A stretch of 64,000 bases of DNA. Origin: Gerris lacustris. Taxonomy: Eukaryota > Arthropoda > Insecta > Hemiptera > Gerridae. The notes under the pieces are model-generated. The model saw only the letters and a list, made by a program, of their open reading frames with translations. It was not told the DNA's origin and made no database searches. The stretch is from positions 40,945,610 to 41,009,609 of the forward strand of contig OX578279.1 of NCBI GenBank assembly GCA_951217055.1, in the 5' to 3' direction. The position numbers were made by a program, and so were the translations under genes. This document shows, piece after piece, positions 26,801 to 39,847 of this stretch (positions are counted from its first letter, which is position 1; every line of letters begins with the position of its first letter).

Positions 26801-27498
26801 AGTGCAAAAAATCTTAAAAAACATTCTTCGACCAAAAGTAAAGATACCACTTTTTGGAAATATCGAAAAAAAAAAAAAATATATTGACAAAATAAGTTTT
26901 TTTTATAGTTATGCTCTTTTCGATGTATTTATATGTTTATAGTCCGGTTCAGTGGCAAAAAATACTTCATTAGAAGTTTGTTTGTTTTTTGAGAATATCA
27001 GACCCATAGGATAGTTCAAAGTAGGCCTTTTAGCATTTTAAAAAGCACCATCAATAGGTAGTACTTGAACAACAATAGTAGTGTTGCTTACGGACCCTCG
27101 CTGTGTGCTGACTTGCACACACTTGACCTGTTTATCGAAATCTACGATGCTATCAATTTCTTATTTTACTTACTACCATCGAGAACAGCATTAAATAGTG
27201 TAAAAGTTAATATCCATTTTATCTCAATTATTTATTTTTCGATCCTTTTTGACTTCGACAAAAATATTTCCAACATAATCTTTTTTTATTGTCCTACTCC
27301 CAAATTAAATAAATAGTCTTCACAATTAGTATATAGTATAGTCTTCTATTGGGAAAATATAGTACTAAAATGAATACAAGTGAAAATTAATCTTCCTCCT
27401 ATTATTTTCTTACTTCCTGACACTATATTTGAGAATTAATTTTGCATGTCGTATATTGAAGCTTCAGTCCTGCCTATCGTCAAAATATTGTACTACAT

Positions 27499-28070
27499 AA
27501 AATCGGTCCGAGACAACTCAGACAAACTTTCTCATATATGAGTTTAAAATTACTTAGCCCAGTGTTTCCATTTATTAGTTTTCAAATGTACATTTAAATA
27601 TTATTAAACATTTTATCAAAATGTATCATAAAAATAACTTTTCCTGGGCGGGGAATCGAATCCGGGCTCTCTCCGTCCGCGTTTTAAGCTTTTTTCTCAG
27701 GAACTAGATTTTTCCCGGGAAAACGGCATATATCGTTGGATTCGTATTCAAACGGACTACATTATAAAAATTTTTAATCAAAATTGTCGGAACCGTTTTC
27801 GAGAAATATTTTTTTTCAGGTTTTTTCGGAGTTTTTGGGGGGTAGCGCCCCCAAAATTAGAGCTAAAACATGTATGCCAAATTTCGTCAAAATCGGCTCA
27901 GTAGTTTAGGCTCCAGGCGTCTGCACAGACGACAGACAGACGACAGACAGACATTTTTTAAAAACCACTTTTTTGGACTCAGGGGACCTCAAAACGTGTA
28001 AATCCATCAAAATCTCAAAATCGAATTTTCGCGCCATCACAATACTTTCTCTTTATATGAGAAAGTAAAA
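27499..28070 (+). repeat. Family A, complete-looking copy A3
   Basis: Starts ATCGGTCCGAGACAACTCAG, with ACTTTCTCATATATGAG near 27526, and ends TTATATGAGAAAGTAAAA, giving an inverted ACTTTCTCATATA pair. The tRNA-like block (minus strand GATTCCCCG) is at about 27648-27690. About 572 bp, very similar to A2 except for a deletion between AGAGCTAAAA and CATGTATGCC. Confidence 0.85.
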
Positions 28071-28660
28071 ATGAAAACCTATCCAACCCCTGTAACATTC
28101 TAATCAAATCACATTCGTCTTGTCGTTTTTTGCGTGAAAGATATTTCATCAGTCCCCAGAGCTAAAACATAAGTAAAGCGTTAGATCCATGTTATAATTA
28201 ATATTTTTAATTTGTGAATTTCTATTTCCTGTCTATTCTTTTGACGTTTAATAAAGTTTATTAGTCTAATTAAACCCCTGATCAATAGATTTTACTCTTT
28301 CCGCCTTTTTTTCTTTCTTTTTATTAAAAATGTCTTCTTATTTGATAGAAGAAAGTTTGAATGACAAAGAAAAAAGGTTAATTTTATATATAGTCACGAA
28401 TTCTTTAATGTTTGATGTGCTTTAATAATACATTTTCTTAGCTTTGGAATCCAAATTATGACATTTATAGACATTATCTTATATTTTGAAGAAAAGGTGA
28501 CATTAATACATCTTAGTTACTTCTTATATATAAATATAATTAAATTATTTTTGTAGTTATTTGTGTGAGAAAGTCTTAAATTTGACACGTCGCGTTGAGT
28601 AATTTTAATAACTGAGAACTAATCTAATTATTTTGTCGTTTCTCTTACAGCGGATGTTGG
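28071..28660. other. No gene seen
   Basis: AT-rich DNA between family A3 and the second copy of the dispersed duplication. Confidence 0.4.
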
Positions 28661-28799
28661 ATTATAAATTCTAAGTAACTTTGAAAGGTCTGTATAACTA
28701 ATCCCAATTCGCAAGAATCTACTTTCTTTTTAAAAAATAAATACATCATCTTAATACCTTCCTCTGAATTGACCTAAGATTAAATATCCCTTATTAAAA
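28661..28799 (+). repeat. Dispersed direct duplication, copy 2
   Basis: Matches 26399-26554, with about 17 bp fewer in the middle. It is preceded by a pyrimidine tract ending in CTTACAG, which by itself is not enough for a splice acceptor call. Confidence 0.8.
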
Positions 28800-31700
28800 G
28801 AGTTTAAATCATCCCTAGAATAATTATTAATTTTACTCCAAATATTAGAGTCTTTGTTTATTTAAATGTTAACTTCAATAAATTCGAAGTTAGAATGTCA
28901 ATTTTGATAATCTACGTTATCACATTTGTCTGAAACCATTATCCTAATATCTGGTTCGAATCGCAGAAAGGTCCCCATCTTTCAATCCCCTGGATTGTTT
29001 GATAAAAATATCAGATTGAATAGTAATGTAGTGAAATGTTTTCCTTTTTTCATAGCATTTTAAATATTTAAATATGACTCTTTGAATTTACTTCAGTCTG
29101 TACTAACATATTGTGTAAAGGTATCAACATCAAAATAAAATCTTAATTGTGCTGATATGTAAATTGTATAATAAAATACTATAGAGTTACTTAATTCTTC
29201 TTTTCAGTTTAATATTAAAATTACATTTTGTTTAGTTTTTTCCACTAACTACAATATAAATTTGACAATAAACGTTTGGATTTCAATATTTTTAAATTTC
29301 ATTCTTTATAATTGTCATTTAAATTATAGTTTTTTAAAGAAAGTTATCAAACGAAAATTAGTAATTGAATGAACTGTGACTTTAACAACACAAACTCTCC
29401 TCAAAAAAGAAAAAAACAAAACTTTATCTTATTTTTTTTAATAATTTAATAAAGGATATTTATTTTAATTCTAATAAAGAAAAACAATTCGCAAACCTTT
29501 TTTTTGTAAAAAATACAATTAGACATCAAATCTATTCATGCATTTGTCCTTTTTAAAACTTGGACCAAGAACAGAAATAAATATTATTGTATAATTTATG
29601 TTTTTTTTATTTAATTATTATCTATAATTTGTTAAATTGGATCTTGTCTGATTGTCTTAATGGTTAACTTTATAGCAATTTAGATTTTTGACATAATTTA
29701 TTCGTCGGTTTAAAAATATATATTTATTTATAATTTTTCTCCCTCTCTTTGTTCTATTTTTTTATTTTTAATATTATAGTTAATTAATTCTGAATGATAA
29801 TCAATTATTATGTTAGTTTTAGTAAACGTTTCCTTATCAAATAAAAATAATCTGTTGCAGGATTTTTCATTTAACTTTTTTTTTTCTTTTATTTATCATT
29901 TTTTTTGTTTCTATATTATTTCTTAAAGTTTAAATCAAATTTACAATAATAAGGTATTAATCGAAAAACTCTACAAATTAGTTTAATGCATTGTGTTGAT
30001 GCAGGTGGATAAATTAACATCAAGTCCTTCACAAATTAATATTAAATAATCAATTTTTAGGGAAGTTTTTTGTTTCTAAAACTACTTATATTCCACTTAA
30101 ATTGAAATCAACATTCCACTTGTTCAAGCCAAAAAAGCAAAAGTACAAATACATTCCAAATTACTAATTGCTTAACTAATTATGAGTAAGAAAAGTTCTT
30201 TTTAAAACTTCCTACTATTTTGTAAATAAATATTAAGGAGTTTAATTTTTTTTTTTTTAGTTATCAATTATAAAATTAAATTTGTCTTCTATAAATTGCT
30301 TTTATATTACTAACAGTATGTTGAAACGGTAAAATGTAATACGTCAATTTTTAATTTTAAACGCTGTTGCATAATAATGGCATCAAGAATTTTCAAATAC
30401 TTAGTTTTATTTGCCACAATACATTTGTACTCTAAATATTGAAAATAATAAACTTACTTATGTGTAAGAAAACTAACTATCCTAACTTGTTAAGGATAGG
30501 TAATCTTTGTACTATTTCTGTTCTTTTTATCCTTTAGTTAATCGTTTTATCTTATAATTCTAATTTTATAGCTATTATATTTTACCGCAATTGTCAGAGT
30601 AATTGCCATTTTGAGAAGAGTAAATAATAGACTATCAAATGTATTTTACCGCAATTGTCAGAGAGATTGACAATTTGAGAGGAAATAGTTAATATAAAAA
30701 ACCACATTTTTACGACTTTTTAAAGGATCGGTTGATCCAGAAAGATAAAGGCCCTGCCGTGTTCGAAAAAGTGTTCTTTTGCGACAATTTAAGGATTATT
30801 AATCTGATTACGCTTATATTTGGCCAAATTTATTTTAACAAAGGTACAACTTTTTTTATGTACAATATTTATGTATTACCTGCTGAAAGGAGAAAATAAG
30901 GCAGAAAAAAATCTTATTAGTACTACGATCGAAGTGTTAAATAGAGTAGATGGTTTGAGGTGGAAGCAACAGTGTTGCTAAAACATAAAGACTTTTCTTT
31001 AGAACTGTGTAACATTAAAATTGTTTTCGAAAAGTTAATGAACTTTTTATTTGTACATGGATTACAACTTTAGTTTAAATATGAATATAATATATCAATA
31101 CAGCATAATTATTATGGATAATTGTATGAAAACGATATACATAGCTATACAACAATGTTAATACATTAATTAAATATGAAGTTAATACAACACGCAACAC
31201 AATGCTTCTGCCTTTTTGCAAACTCCGTGAACATTAGGTTTGCTTTGTATGTATTGTTACTTAACATTTTAAAATTAAATTTTCCTAATACCAGAATTAA
31301 AGTTTCAAACTCTGCCAAGATTGTTCATTAGAGACTATCAACCAACCCTCGAGATGCCTTATATAGAAATGAACCTGCCTTGGTAACCTTGTGCCCTTAT
31401 TTGACAAAGCTATAAAAAAGAAAATAATAAAAAATTAGGATCAGTAATTATGTGAAGTAGGGTAATATTTTACATTTCTTAATCGGCTGAGATAGTTGCA
31501 CTGTGGTTATTCCATTATGGTAGGTGAAGACGTGATGCACTATTTTGGTTTAACATTTTAATTTAATGATTTATATGGATTATATGGTTTCATATCGCAA
31601 ATGGAGGTGGAGCTAAGTCTTAGTTCTTTTTTTTACTTAATTATAAAAAAAAATATTGATATCTTGCAGAAAGAACTATAATCTGGCCCTAAAAGTATTA

Positions 31701-33169
31701 TGGTCAACCAATAAATATAATTACGTAATTTTATATTTTATATATAAGTTTCTTTTGATAATTTTCCTTCTGAGCTTGCCGATGGAAGCGGAAAGCATTG
31801 CGATAATTACAAAAATCGAAATTTAATTTTATAAATTTAAATTCCCTAAACCAAAATTCGTTTGACTAGTATGAAAAAGATCTAGTCTCGTTAAGATTTT
31901 TGCGAAACCCATATGTTGGAAAGTAGTGATCCGATTTTGTTGAAATTTGTATGATATGTCCTCTCCCACATATTGTATGATATGTCCTCTTTTTATTATT
32001 CCCTATGAGATTTTACTTAACACAAAATTATAAAGGGATATAGTAGAGTAAAGTCCAAAGTAAAGCCGAGTAGTTTGAATCAAGGTCGTGAACCTCTTAA
32101 CAACGCCTCTCTATGTTAACGCTCTCTCCCATCTTTTCTATTTATGTATATTATATATTGTTTATTTAGTTACAGTTGGCATAAACATGTGACATGATGA
32201 AGAGTATCCAAATTATATTATAATTTTTATAATAACTCAATAGACTAATAGTGATGTATCAGTACTATTAAGTCATCTACTTTATTTACTACAGTTTATT
32301 TTAAAATTAGTTTTATTTATGCTATAGGTGTATATATTTAAAAGTTTTTGAAATATATTAATTAATATTATAGTTCGGTAATATACAACTAAAAAATAAT
32401 AACATAAACGATGAATTCGGGTATTAGTTGACCGAAATTTGCGTCCTTACCTAGTACTTATTAGGCTTCGGGAATATTGAATGGAGTCCAATTAACGCTT
32501 CGTTGCAGTAATGAGACCTTTTCACTTTTCCAATTGTACCAAACATCCAATTTACATATAGTTTCAATAAAATATTTATGTCACAAAAACGTTGCTACAG
32601 AAATTTGGCACATAAAAAAACATTCAATTGAAAAACGTGATTTCTGCAATTTAGTATATACGGCTTGATCTTAGACAGCAAAAGCTCTCCATAATCAAAT
32701 CATATGCTTACTGGTTTTTATAATTGGTTATCAGTACTCAATACACGTATAATCTGTTATCATTAAAACTTTAAGAGGGTCAAATCCTGTCTGTGTTAAA
32801 TTTATGCAGGTACTGTTGTAAAGGTAACATTTAAATTCTGTTGCAAAAATGTAACTAATAGGCGTGAGAAGTTTCTTCTTTCTGGTACAAAGCTACCGAT
32901 TAAAAGTTTCCCTACATAATCTCATTCCTTTGCAATTTGACTGCTTAAAAAAATCTTGGCTTGTCTTAAGGTTGGCTGTACTTTCTGTCTCAGACTCAAC
33001 AAATAAATTAGTTAATAAGAAAAAAAATGTTATTTAATGGATGTTGTTATCTAGATATTTGAGACGAAGGTGATGAATGTGAGTCCAAAGTGTTCTCGCA
33101 GTATATACTTAAAGATATTTTCTGTTATTAGCTTGTTCATTATTTTTCAAGTTATTATTAGTTGTATCA
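28800..33169. other. Long gene-free AT-rich stretch
   Basis: No gene or RNA. Contains a 64-bp tandem duplication (30575-30700) and a 25-bp one (31949-31990, TGTATGATATGTCCTCT twice). The frame at 32477-32668 has no domain. Confidence 0.45.
30575..30700 (+). repeat. 64-bp tandem duplication
   Basis: TTTTACCGCAATTGTCAGAG occurs at about 30580 and 30644, exactly 64 bp apart, followed in both by TTGNCANTTTGAGA. Confidence 0.8.
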
Positions 33170-33625
33170 GTGCTAGGTGGGAGTCTATTGCACACTGAGT
33201 AGTACGCGGTTGCTAAGAAACCAGAGTACTGGCTGTCTGTGGACGGTTCTATCTCTTGTTTCACTTGAATCTCTTCTCTCCGTTACTTTCTCCTGTTGCT
33301 TGGTTCCCTCGTTCCTCAGCCTCTCGTCTCTCTGTCTATCCTTATGTCCATCTTTTCCCTTTTTTCTGTGTATCTGTGTCGAGTATTCTCTCCTTGAGAG
33401 CAAATTCACACACCACCTTTCTTTCTCCTTGTTTGCTTTTACCTCCTCCTTCGTTTTCAAGTCTGGGACTTTTTTTTATCCCACTCCCATATTTTCACTC
33501 TCTCCTCTTCTCATCCCCGCGATATTTCTTCTTCAAAGAGAAGTTTTCTTCTACGAAGTGGGCCACTTCCGCGACCAGCCCAATTTTTTTTCTCTCTTCT
33601 CTTTTTTTCAAAACCTGATAATTAC
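33170..33625. other. Pyrimidine-rich strand-asymmetric tract
   Basis: The plus strand is strongly C+T biased, mostly TCTC, CTTC and CCTC words. This keeps several frames open (157 and 120 codons plus, 91 minus). Ser/Leu/Phe-rich translations with no motif point to composition, not coding. It may be an intron or UTR polypyrimidine region. Confidence 0.6.
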
Positions 33626-34442
33626 GTTTTTATACCTCTCGAACAAGTAGACGAACTTCTTTTACGTCTGTAGACTGTAGTCCAACTACCTTTTTTTCAA
33701 TAATAATTACCTATCATCCATCTTCATCCTTCAACTTTGTCTTCTTGAAGAAAGAGTCACTTGTTATGATAATAAAAATGAATTAAGGAATAAAAAAACT
33801 TTCACGTTCACTTCAAGTAATAGATGCTTTACTAAGTAAAAACGATCCCTTTACGACTCGTACCTTATAATTAGAAATCTTATCTAAGATTTTTATTCTT
33901 CTTCTCGATCTCCATGTCCTAAAATAAACGCATCCTTACCCTTTTCTTGACGAGAAAAAATCGCCCTTAAGCTATGAAACCTATTATTTACTCAGTTGAA
34001 GCCAACTATAAAACACATTACCGATAGAAATCTACCACTATTCCCCAATATTAAATATTATAACAGGACTGAATCATCTCCCAAATCTAATTTTATCACT
34101 AATTTATCGATCTAGGTGTATTAAGCAGTCTTCGAGGGTTTAAAGAGGAAAGTAAAAGGTAATCTTAAAGTTTTTTTTCGAAGAATCAGAATAAATAGGC
34201 AGTTTTTACTTTTATCACTTTCCCCATTATCCTAATTTCATTACCGAATGAAAGTAAAAACTGTTACTTATAGTTATGTAACACACTACGGAACCGATTT
34301 TACTCTCTTGTCCTAGATATTTCTATTTATTATTTAAAAAAATAAAAGTGGATCTAACATTTTTTTAAAAAATATTTTCATTACAACTTTATTTTACAGC
34401 ATACCATTTTACAGAGGTTTCCTTTGTTTTTTCACTTTGTTT
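33626..34442. other. No gene seen
   Basis: AT-rich DNA between the pyrimidine tract and the foldback element. Confidence 0.4.
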
Positions 34443-34938
34443 TGACACCTAGGTGGTGCACTATCGCTTCAAAGCATTAAAAACACTATTGTTAAGAAAT
34501 TTTTTAAAAATATTTTAGTTATTTTTGTTCATTTATTAGCATCTATTTGCTCTTTGCTGACATATTATTTGATTGCAGGAAAAAAACAAACTAAAAAAGT
34601 TAATTATAGATTTATATAAGTCGGTATATACATATGTATACCATTGAGTTTTTCCAAAGATAATAGAGAAATTAGTGTTATGCAGCTCCAAATAATATCC
34701 TTGGAATAACTCAATGGTACAAATATGTATTATGTATGTACCGACTTATCTCAATCTATAATTAACTTTTTAATTTTTTTTTTCTTCCTGCAATCAAATA
34801 ATATGCCAGCAAAGAGCAAATAGATGCTAATAAGTGAATAAAAATAACTAACATATTTTTAAAAAATTAAAATACAAAAAATTTCTTAAAAATAGTGTTT
34901 TTAAAGCTTTGAAGCGATAGTGCACCACATAAGTGTCA
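34443..34938. mobile_element. Foldback/MITE element with about 215-bp arms
   Basis: The left arm begins TGACACCTAGGTGGTGCACT and the right arm ends with its near reverse complement, finishing GTGTCA. The arms run to about 34662 and from about 34697, leaving a small loop around GAGAAATTAGTG. Identity is moderately high with small indels. I see no clear target duplication. Non-coding: the 70-codon minus frame at 34848 is in the right arm. Confidence 0.9.
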
Positions 34939-35170
34939 TTCGATCGGGCCAAAATTTTACGTATGATAGTTTCTAATGCATACACAAGTTTTAAGAGGTT
35001 GGACTTTTTCAAATTCAAAATTTTTTTATTTTCGGCCCACCCTAATGTATATTCTATCAAAGTTAGTTTGCTTCTAGTTCTTCCGGTATTGTCCGCGTCT
35101 CAAAGGGTGTTCGCCTCGAAGTTTTGAGTTCACATTGTTAAATCAAACTGATATTACGGACATTGACACT

Positions 35171-35212
35171 CCTGAAGATGCTTTTAGTATTAGTAGCAAG
35201 CGGTCGAACGCA
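35171..35212 (+). repeat. Possible Penelope-like hairpin motif
   Basis: CCTGAAGATGCTTTTAGTAT, then TAGTAGCAAGCGGTCGAACG: a CTGAAGA core, a TGCT/AGCA stem and a CGAA part. This resembles Penelope-like termini in degraded form. Confidence 0.3.
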
Positions 35213-36082
35213 CACTCTTCGAGACCTCTCCTCCGGAGGACCTAGCACTTCAATATGTGTACTGTAGTTAAAGAAGAGGTTAGACTTACCACTAGATGTT
35301 TTAATTTTATTGACTCATTCATGTACATATTTACATTTACTTACCAAATAATTATTTAGTTGGGCTCATATTAATTGGATTTTAAAATACCACAGTCTTA
35401 GATTAGCATTTTAGATCTCTTATCATTTAATTTAATTTTATTATATTTATGATGTAGTTATTTGTTGTTTTGTTCTCTGATTAACCCGGGTATATTGTCG
35501 CTACTTTTCATGCGTTCGAAGCAAAGTGGTACCATTAATATAGTATTCTTTTTTTATTTTTTAAATAGTGTCACCCGTGAGATGTCAAGACGTGAAATGT
35601 TAGAGTTAAACGTACTATACTTATAAATGTGTTTGTTTTTTATATATATCTTCTATTATTATTATTGTGTATATCAAAGTTCATACTTTTCAGTTTGAAC
35701 TTACAGCTAAGTTCAATGCCCAAAGGTCTTGGTTGTCGCATTGTAGTGTGTTGTAATTTTTAAGTTGGAGCCAAAGCCCTTAGGATGTAATTCACAGTCT
35801 CTTAGGTCGTGCTTTTAAGACACGATCCAGAATCTTGATCTATATAATAGGCTTTAGATTCTAGGTACCTTTCATAGTTACTTCATACTTAGTTAGAAAT
35901 CGTTGACTACCTTATTATAATTAAAATTTCGTTTTAGTTAAGTGTTATTGAATCGAGGTTCTCCTCTATATAATACGGTGAATAAATTTATTTAGATCTT
36001 TTAAAATATAGGTTTTATGTAGAGTTGTCAGTTGTTTGTACTTTAATTTTGTTAAAAATTATAAATATTATTGGCCAATCCC
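35213..36082. other. No gene seen
   Basis: Ordinary AT-rich DNA. Confidence 0.4.
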
Positions 36083-36085
36083 TTA

Positions 36086-36492
36086 AGGCCCGTTTACACT
36101 TTGATTAGTGCGAGTGCGAGTGTTTAGTGCAAGTAATTTTGAGAGTGAACTGTTTAGTAGACTTGCACTGTTTAGTGGAGCTGCGAGTAGGCCTCCCCAC
36201 TCCAACCTAGATGTCAGGGGTTTTTTATTTTGTAATTATACAATTTAAAAGTAAAATGTTTAATTGATTAGTCAAAAAACTGTCACAATGTGTCAAAAAT
36301 CAACGAAACAATGCCCCTCCCACAAAAAAAAAATAATAAAAAAATAAATGTTCAATAAAACATAAAATTTTCCTCAAAATAAAACTAAATCCTAATAACT
36401 TGCACTAAACACAATTGGACACTAGTAAACACTAAACACTCGCACTAAACACTTGCACTCGCACTCGCACTAATCAAAGTGTAAACGGACCT
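36086..36492. mobile_element. PIF/Harbinger-like MITE with TTA TSD
   Basis: TIRs AGGCCCGTTTACACTTTGAT and, inverted, AGGTCCGTTTACACTTTGAT extend through TAGTGCGAGTGCGAGTG. TTA flanks both ends (36083-36085 and 36493-36495), the usual PIF/Harbinger target. Subterminal regions are made of GTTTAGTG and GCGAGTG words on opposite strands. It is 407 bp long with no coding capacity, so its movement would need a transposase from elsewhere. Confidence 0.8.
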
Positions 36493-37690
36493 TTATATTA
36501 TATTATCAATGTGGTATATATTTAAATTTTAAATAAAATTATATTTTTTCAGCCATCTTTCTCTACATATTCATAAGAGGTTAGTCTATCTGAATGAATT
36601 AAGGTTATTTTTCAAAAATCACAGTTTAAACTCAAATTATAATCTAGAATTGACTTCTAGAAATTGAGAAGTATTCAACAATTATTTTAGTTTCTTCATT
36701 AACACGATATAATAAGGTTATCAAAGGAGGAGAGATTAGCCACTTTACCATCAGTATATAACATGTTTCTTCTCTGTAATGTTCAAACTAGCTTTTGTCG
36801 GTAAAAGGTCAATCGGTTTTAGGTGAGTTCGTTAAATACTTAGCTTCGCCAATCAAATTTCATAATTTTTACTCTTTTGATTCCATCGGTATAATTTCAA
36901 GGGACGTAGTTTAAGAGATCACTCCTTCGTGAAAATTTTATTGAACTGGAATACAAAATAAAATCAACCTTCAATTTGAATATAATTATCAATTCCTACT
37001 TTGTTCTTTGGTGCATTCACAGCCGGCAGTTGCAGTATTGATTTAGAAGAAATGCAACCTTTCACAGCAGGATTCTTGATTATTTTGTAGCTAAAACTTT
37101 TCTGTTTAAACTTTGTTTAATAAAACTATCAACGCTCATATAAATACTTGCCGCGTTTTGCTGTTATATAACAAACTTTACCAGTGATATCAAAACGCTA
37201 AAACCACCGAGTATCTTTTATATTTACAAAGTAGACAAAAAGTCTTGCAACATCCTATTAACAGTAAGAGGATTTCACAGTTCTGCCTTCCTAAGGCTGC
37301 TCTAGCTCCAATCTAAGCTTAAATCAAACTAAAAATCAATATAAGATTGATAAGTTATGACCAGTGTTAGGATTTTTCGGTTGCTTAGTCTTGCATTTAC
37401 AATATCTCTCAATTTATATATTTTTCAATTTATTTATTTGTACTTTGGTAAGGGATATTTTATTGGCAGCAATAATTCAATGAGTAAACTTTAATAAAAT
37501 ATATTGTCTGATATTTTATGTTAGACTTAGTGAATATTGACAATGAAGTCTACGAGCAATTAAAAATATATTAGGTGATATATATATTTTTTTTAATATT
37601 GAATATATTGACAGTGATATCTACTAACTTAAATAAAATGTATTATCTGATATTTTATGTAACTGCAATTATTTATTTATTTTGTTTCAG
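36493..37690. other. No gene; imperfect local duplication near 37494-37660
   Basis: TCTGATATTTTATG with a shared flank occurs at 37507 and 37646, and GAATATTGACANTGA blocks also repeat. Otherwise unremarkable. Confidence 0.4.
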
Positions 37691-37726
37691 GTATACAAGC
37701 CGCCTTAACTTCGTATTCAAATATAC
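37691..37726 (+). other. Possible 36-nt cassette exon
   Basis: A T-rich tract ending TATTTTGTTTCAG is followed by 36 nt and then GTAAGTG, a near-consensus acceptor and donor. The length is a multiple of three, and two of the three phases are open (one reads about IQAALTSYSNI, the other about YTSRLNFVFKY). Such a pair can arise by chance in 64 kb and I do not recognise the peptide. Confidence 0.18.
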
Positions 37727-37837
37727 GTAAGTGTTTATAAAAAAATGTATACAAACAAATCAGTATATTTCATCATTATTATTTTAAGTTATATGACTAC
37801 TTTATTACTTAAAAAACTATTTTAACAGATCAAAGAT

Positions 37838-37965
37838 GGGGGGGGGGGATTAAATAAATTAGTCAATAATGCGCTGTAAAAGCATAGCATTAGTAAAGCA
37901 TATGCGATAGGACGTGAGAAAGCTATGTGCCACATTAATTGGTAGACTACTATATTATGTAATTA
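37838..37965 (-). repeat. Family B terminal fragment, copy B2
   Basis: G11, then ATTAAATAAATTAGTCAATA, AAAGCATAGCATTAG and GATAGGACGTGAGAAAGCTA, ending GCCACATTAATTGGTAGAC. This is the left end of B3 in reverse, including its poly(C) tract as poly(G). Confidence 0.8.
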
Positions 37966-39847
37966 TTTTTTATCTATTCTACTGCAAACTCTTCCTTGGT
38001 CATTCTGAACTTATATTCTTTTCTATCTGTATCTAAGATGTATTTAGTTGTATTATTATTATTTTTATATCCATAAAAGTGCTAATTTAATCTTTCGTTA
38101 CGTTCTTCTTACGTTAAGTAATATAATTGGTTAGTTTTTAATTTTTTTTTCCCACCATTAAGCCGTTTTAAGTTTTAACCTAATAGTAACCACTCCCTTT
38201 TTACCAATAATATTATCTATTCGACTAAATTAAGTATTGATAACGCGAACTCAATACAATTATTTTAAATTAGTTTCTCGAGGAATTTTTTTTTTTCAAT
38301 TCATTTAATGGATTAACCGCACCCTGATTAACTTGTTGCTTCAATCTCTTTGACAAAGTTTAAATGATTATGATATTTCATTTTTGTGTAATATTATTTT
38401 AGTCGACTAAAATTAGATTATAGCAGAGTCGTTTGAGCTATAGAATCAAGTTTTAAAATACCTTGTTATAAAATTCAGTATAGAAATGTTTACAGTACTT
38501 TATGAAATTGGCAAAAAATGATCAGATCGTGACTGCCTTGAATTGACCGTTAAAAAAAATGCCACCGAAGTTGAAATTATTGACCTTTTCATGTTTGATC
38601 ATGGGAAACGAGGATGACGCTTACTGTGATCTAATCTTAAGGATATTCGAACCGTCCGACATTTATTAAAATGGAACAATAAAAAGCTTTGTACTGTTTT
38701 TTTTATTCCGGGCGAAAGTATGTTAATTATTACTAATATAAGGCTAACGTAAATGGAACAGTTATGACATGTTTCAAGTTCCGTGAGACAGGGGGATCTG
38801 TCTTGTCTTAAACTCACTGTACACTTGTACAAATAAATTGCGTAGCGGCGTCTGCTTGGTCGAAAGCCTTCTGACGAACTGCTAAATGAATAGATAAGCA
38901 TCTAATAATCAACTCGGTTATACAGACGATCGAGATAACCAACCTGCTAGATCCGGAGTATTGAACCGAGTCCAAGGACCTCATTATTCGTTAAATAATT
39001 TCGCTTAAATTATATAGAGTTTATACATCTTTCAAATATTTTCGCAATTGCGTGATTAAACAGACATCCTCAATAAATATACTTGGGTGGTATTCATTTA
39101 AATTTCTTTAGAATTAACTAATGGCAAAATACAGTTGATTAATCTTGATCTCAATTAATGTAATCGGTGAATCTTACGAATGGATTCAAAGTGCTCCACT
39201 AAATGTAATCTTTGCCCTCAATCGGATAATAGAACAAGTGAGTTGTTTGTTGCCTTTAATCCACAAGGAAATGTGTGAAGGTGAAGGCTTAGAAACTTTA
39301 TAACGTTAAGACGAATTTCGAAATCTTTAGTATGAGTAAAGCTCTGACGTAAACGTGGTGTCCTAGGTTCTAGATCAGTTTTTTATGAACTCTGGTATGT
39401 GAGATACAGCATGCAGTTATCGCATATTCAATTGAGTAGGTATCAAAGTCTTATGCAATTATTATCAGTTAACTTGGTATCTAACTCTGGATTCTTAACT
39501 AACAATAATATTAGTTGCCTGAACACAAATAATTAAAAATTCACTAGTCTTTCCACTAAAATACGTCAAGCTCTTTTAACGTATTAATAGGTTATCATTT
39601 GAGGCTTTGACTGGTAAAAGAGAAAATATATAATATACATACTTGGTTAATAATATAATCTAATTTATGGTGAAGATCGCGTATTAAAGGGAATAGACTC
39701 CGAGTTTCCGATCCCATTTCAAGAAACATCTTCATGGATGTTACGCAGTATCGTGTTTTTTGAAAGCAATATCGTTATTGATGTTGTAGTAAAATTAAAC
39801 TGTTATAATTTAAGTATTCAATACTTATTGTTTTATTTAAACTCTTC
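37966..39847. other. Gene-free DNA
   Basis: The 100-codon minus frame at 38599-38901 has no recognised domain, splice support or repeat partner in the window. Confidence 0.35.

Noticed and set aside
33177..33650. 157-codon Ser/Leu/Phe-rich frame
   Set aside because: Overlapping frames are open on both strands because of the pyrimidine bias; no motif.
38599..38901. 100-codon minus-strand frame
   Set aside because: No recognisable domain, no splice context and no repeat homology; chance not excluded.
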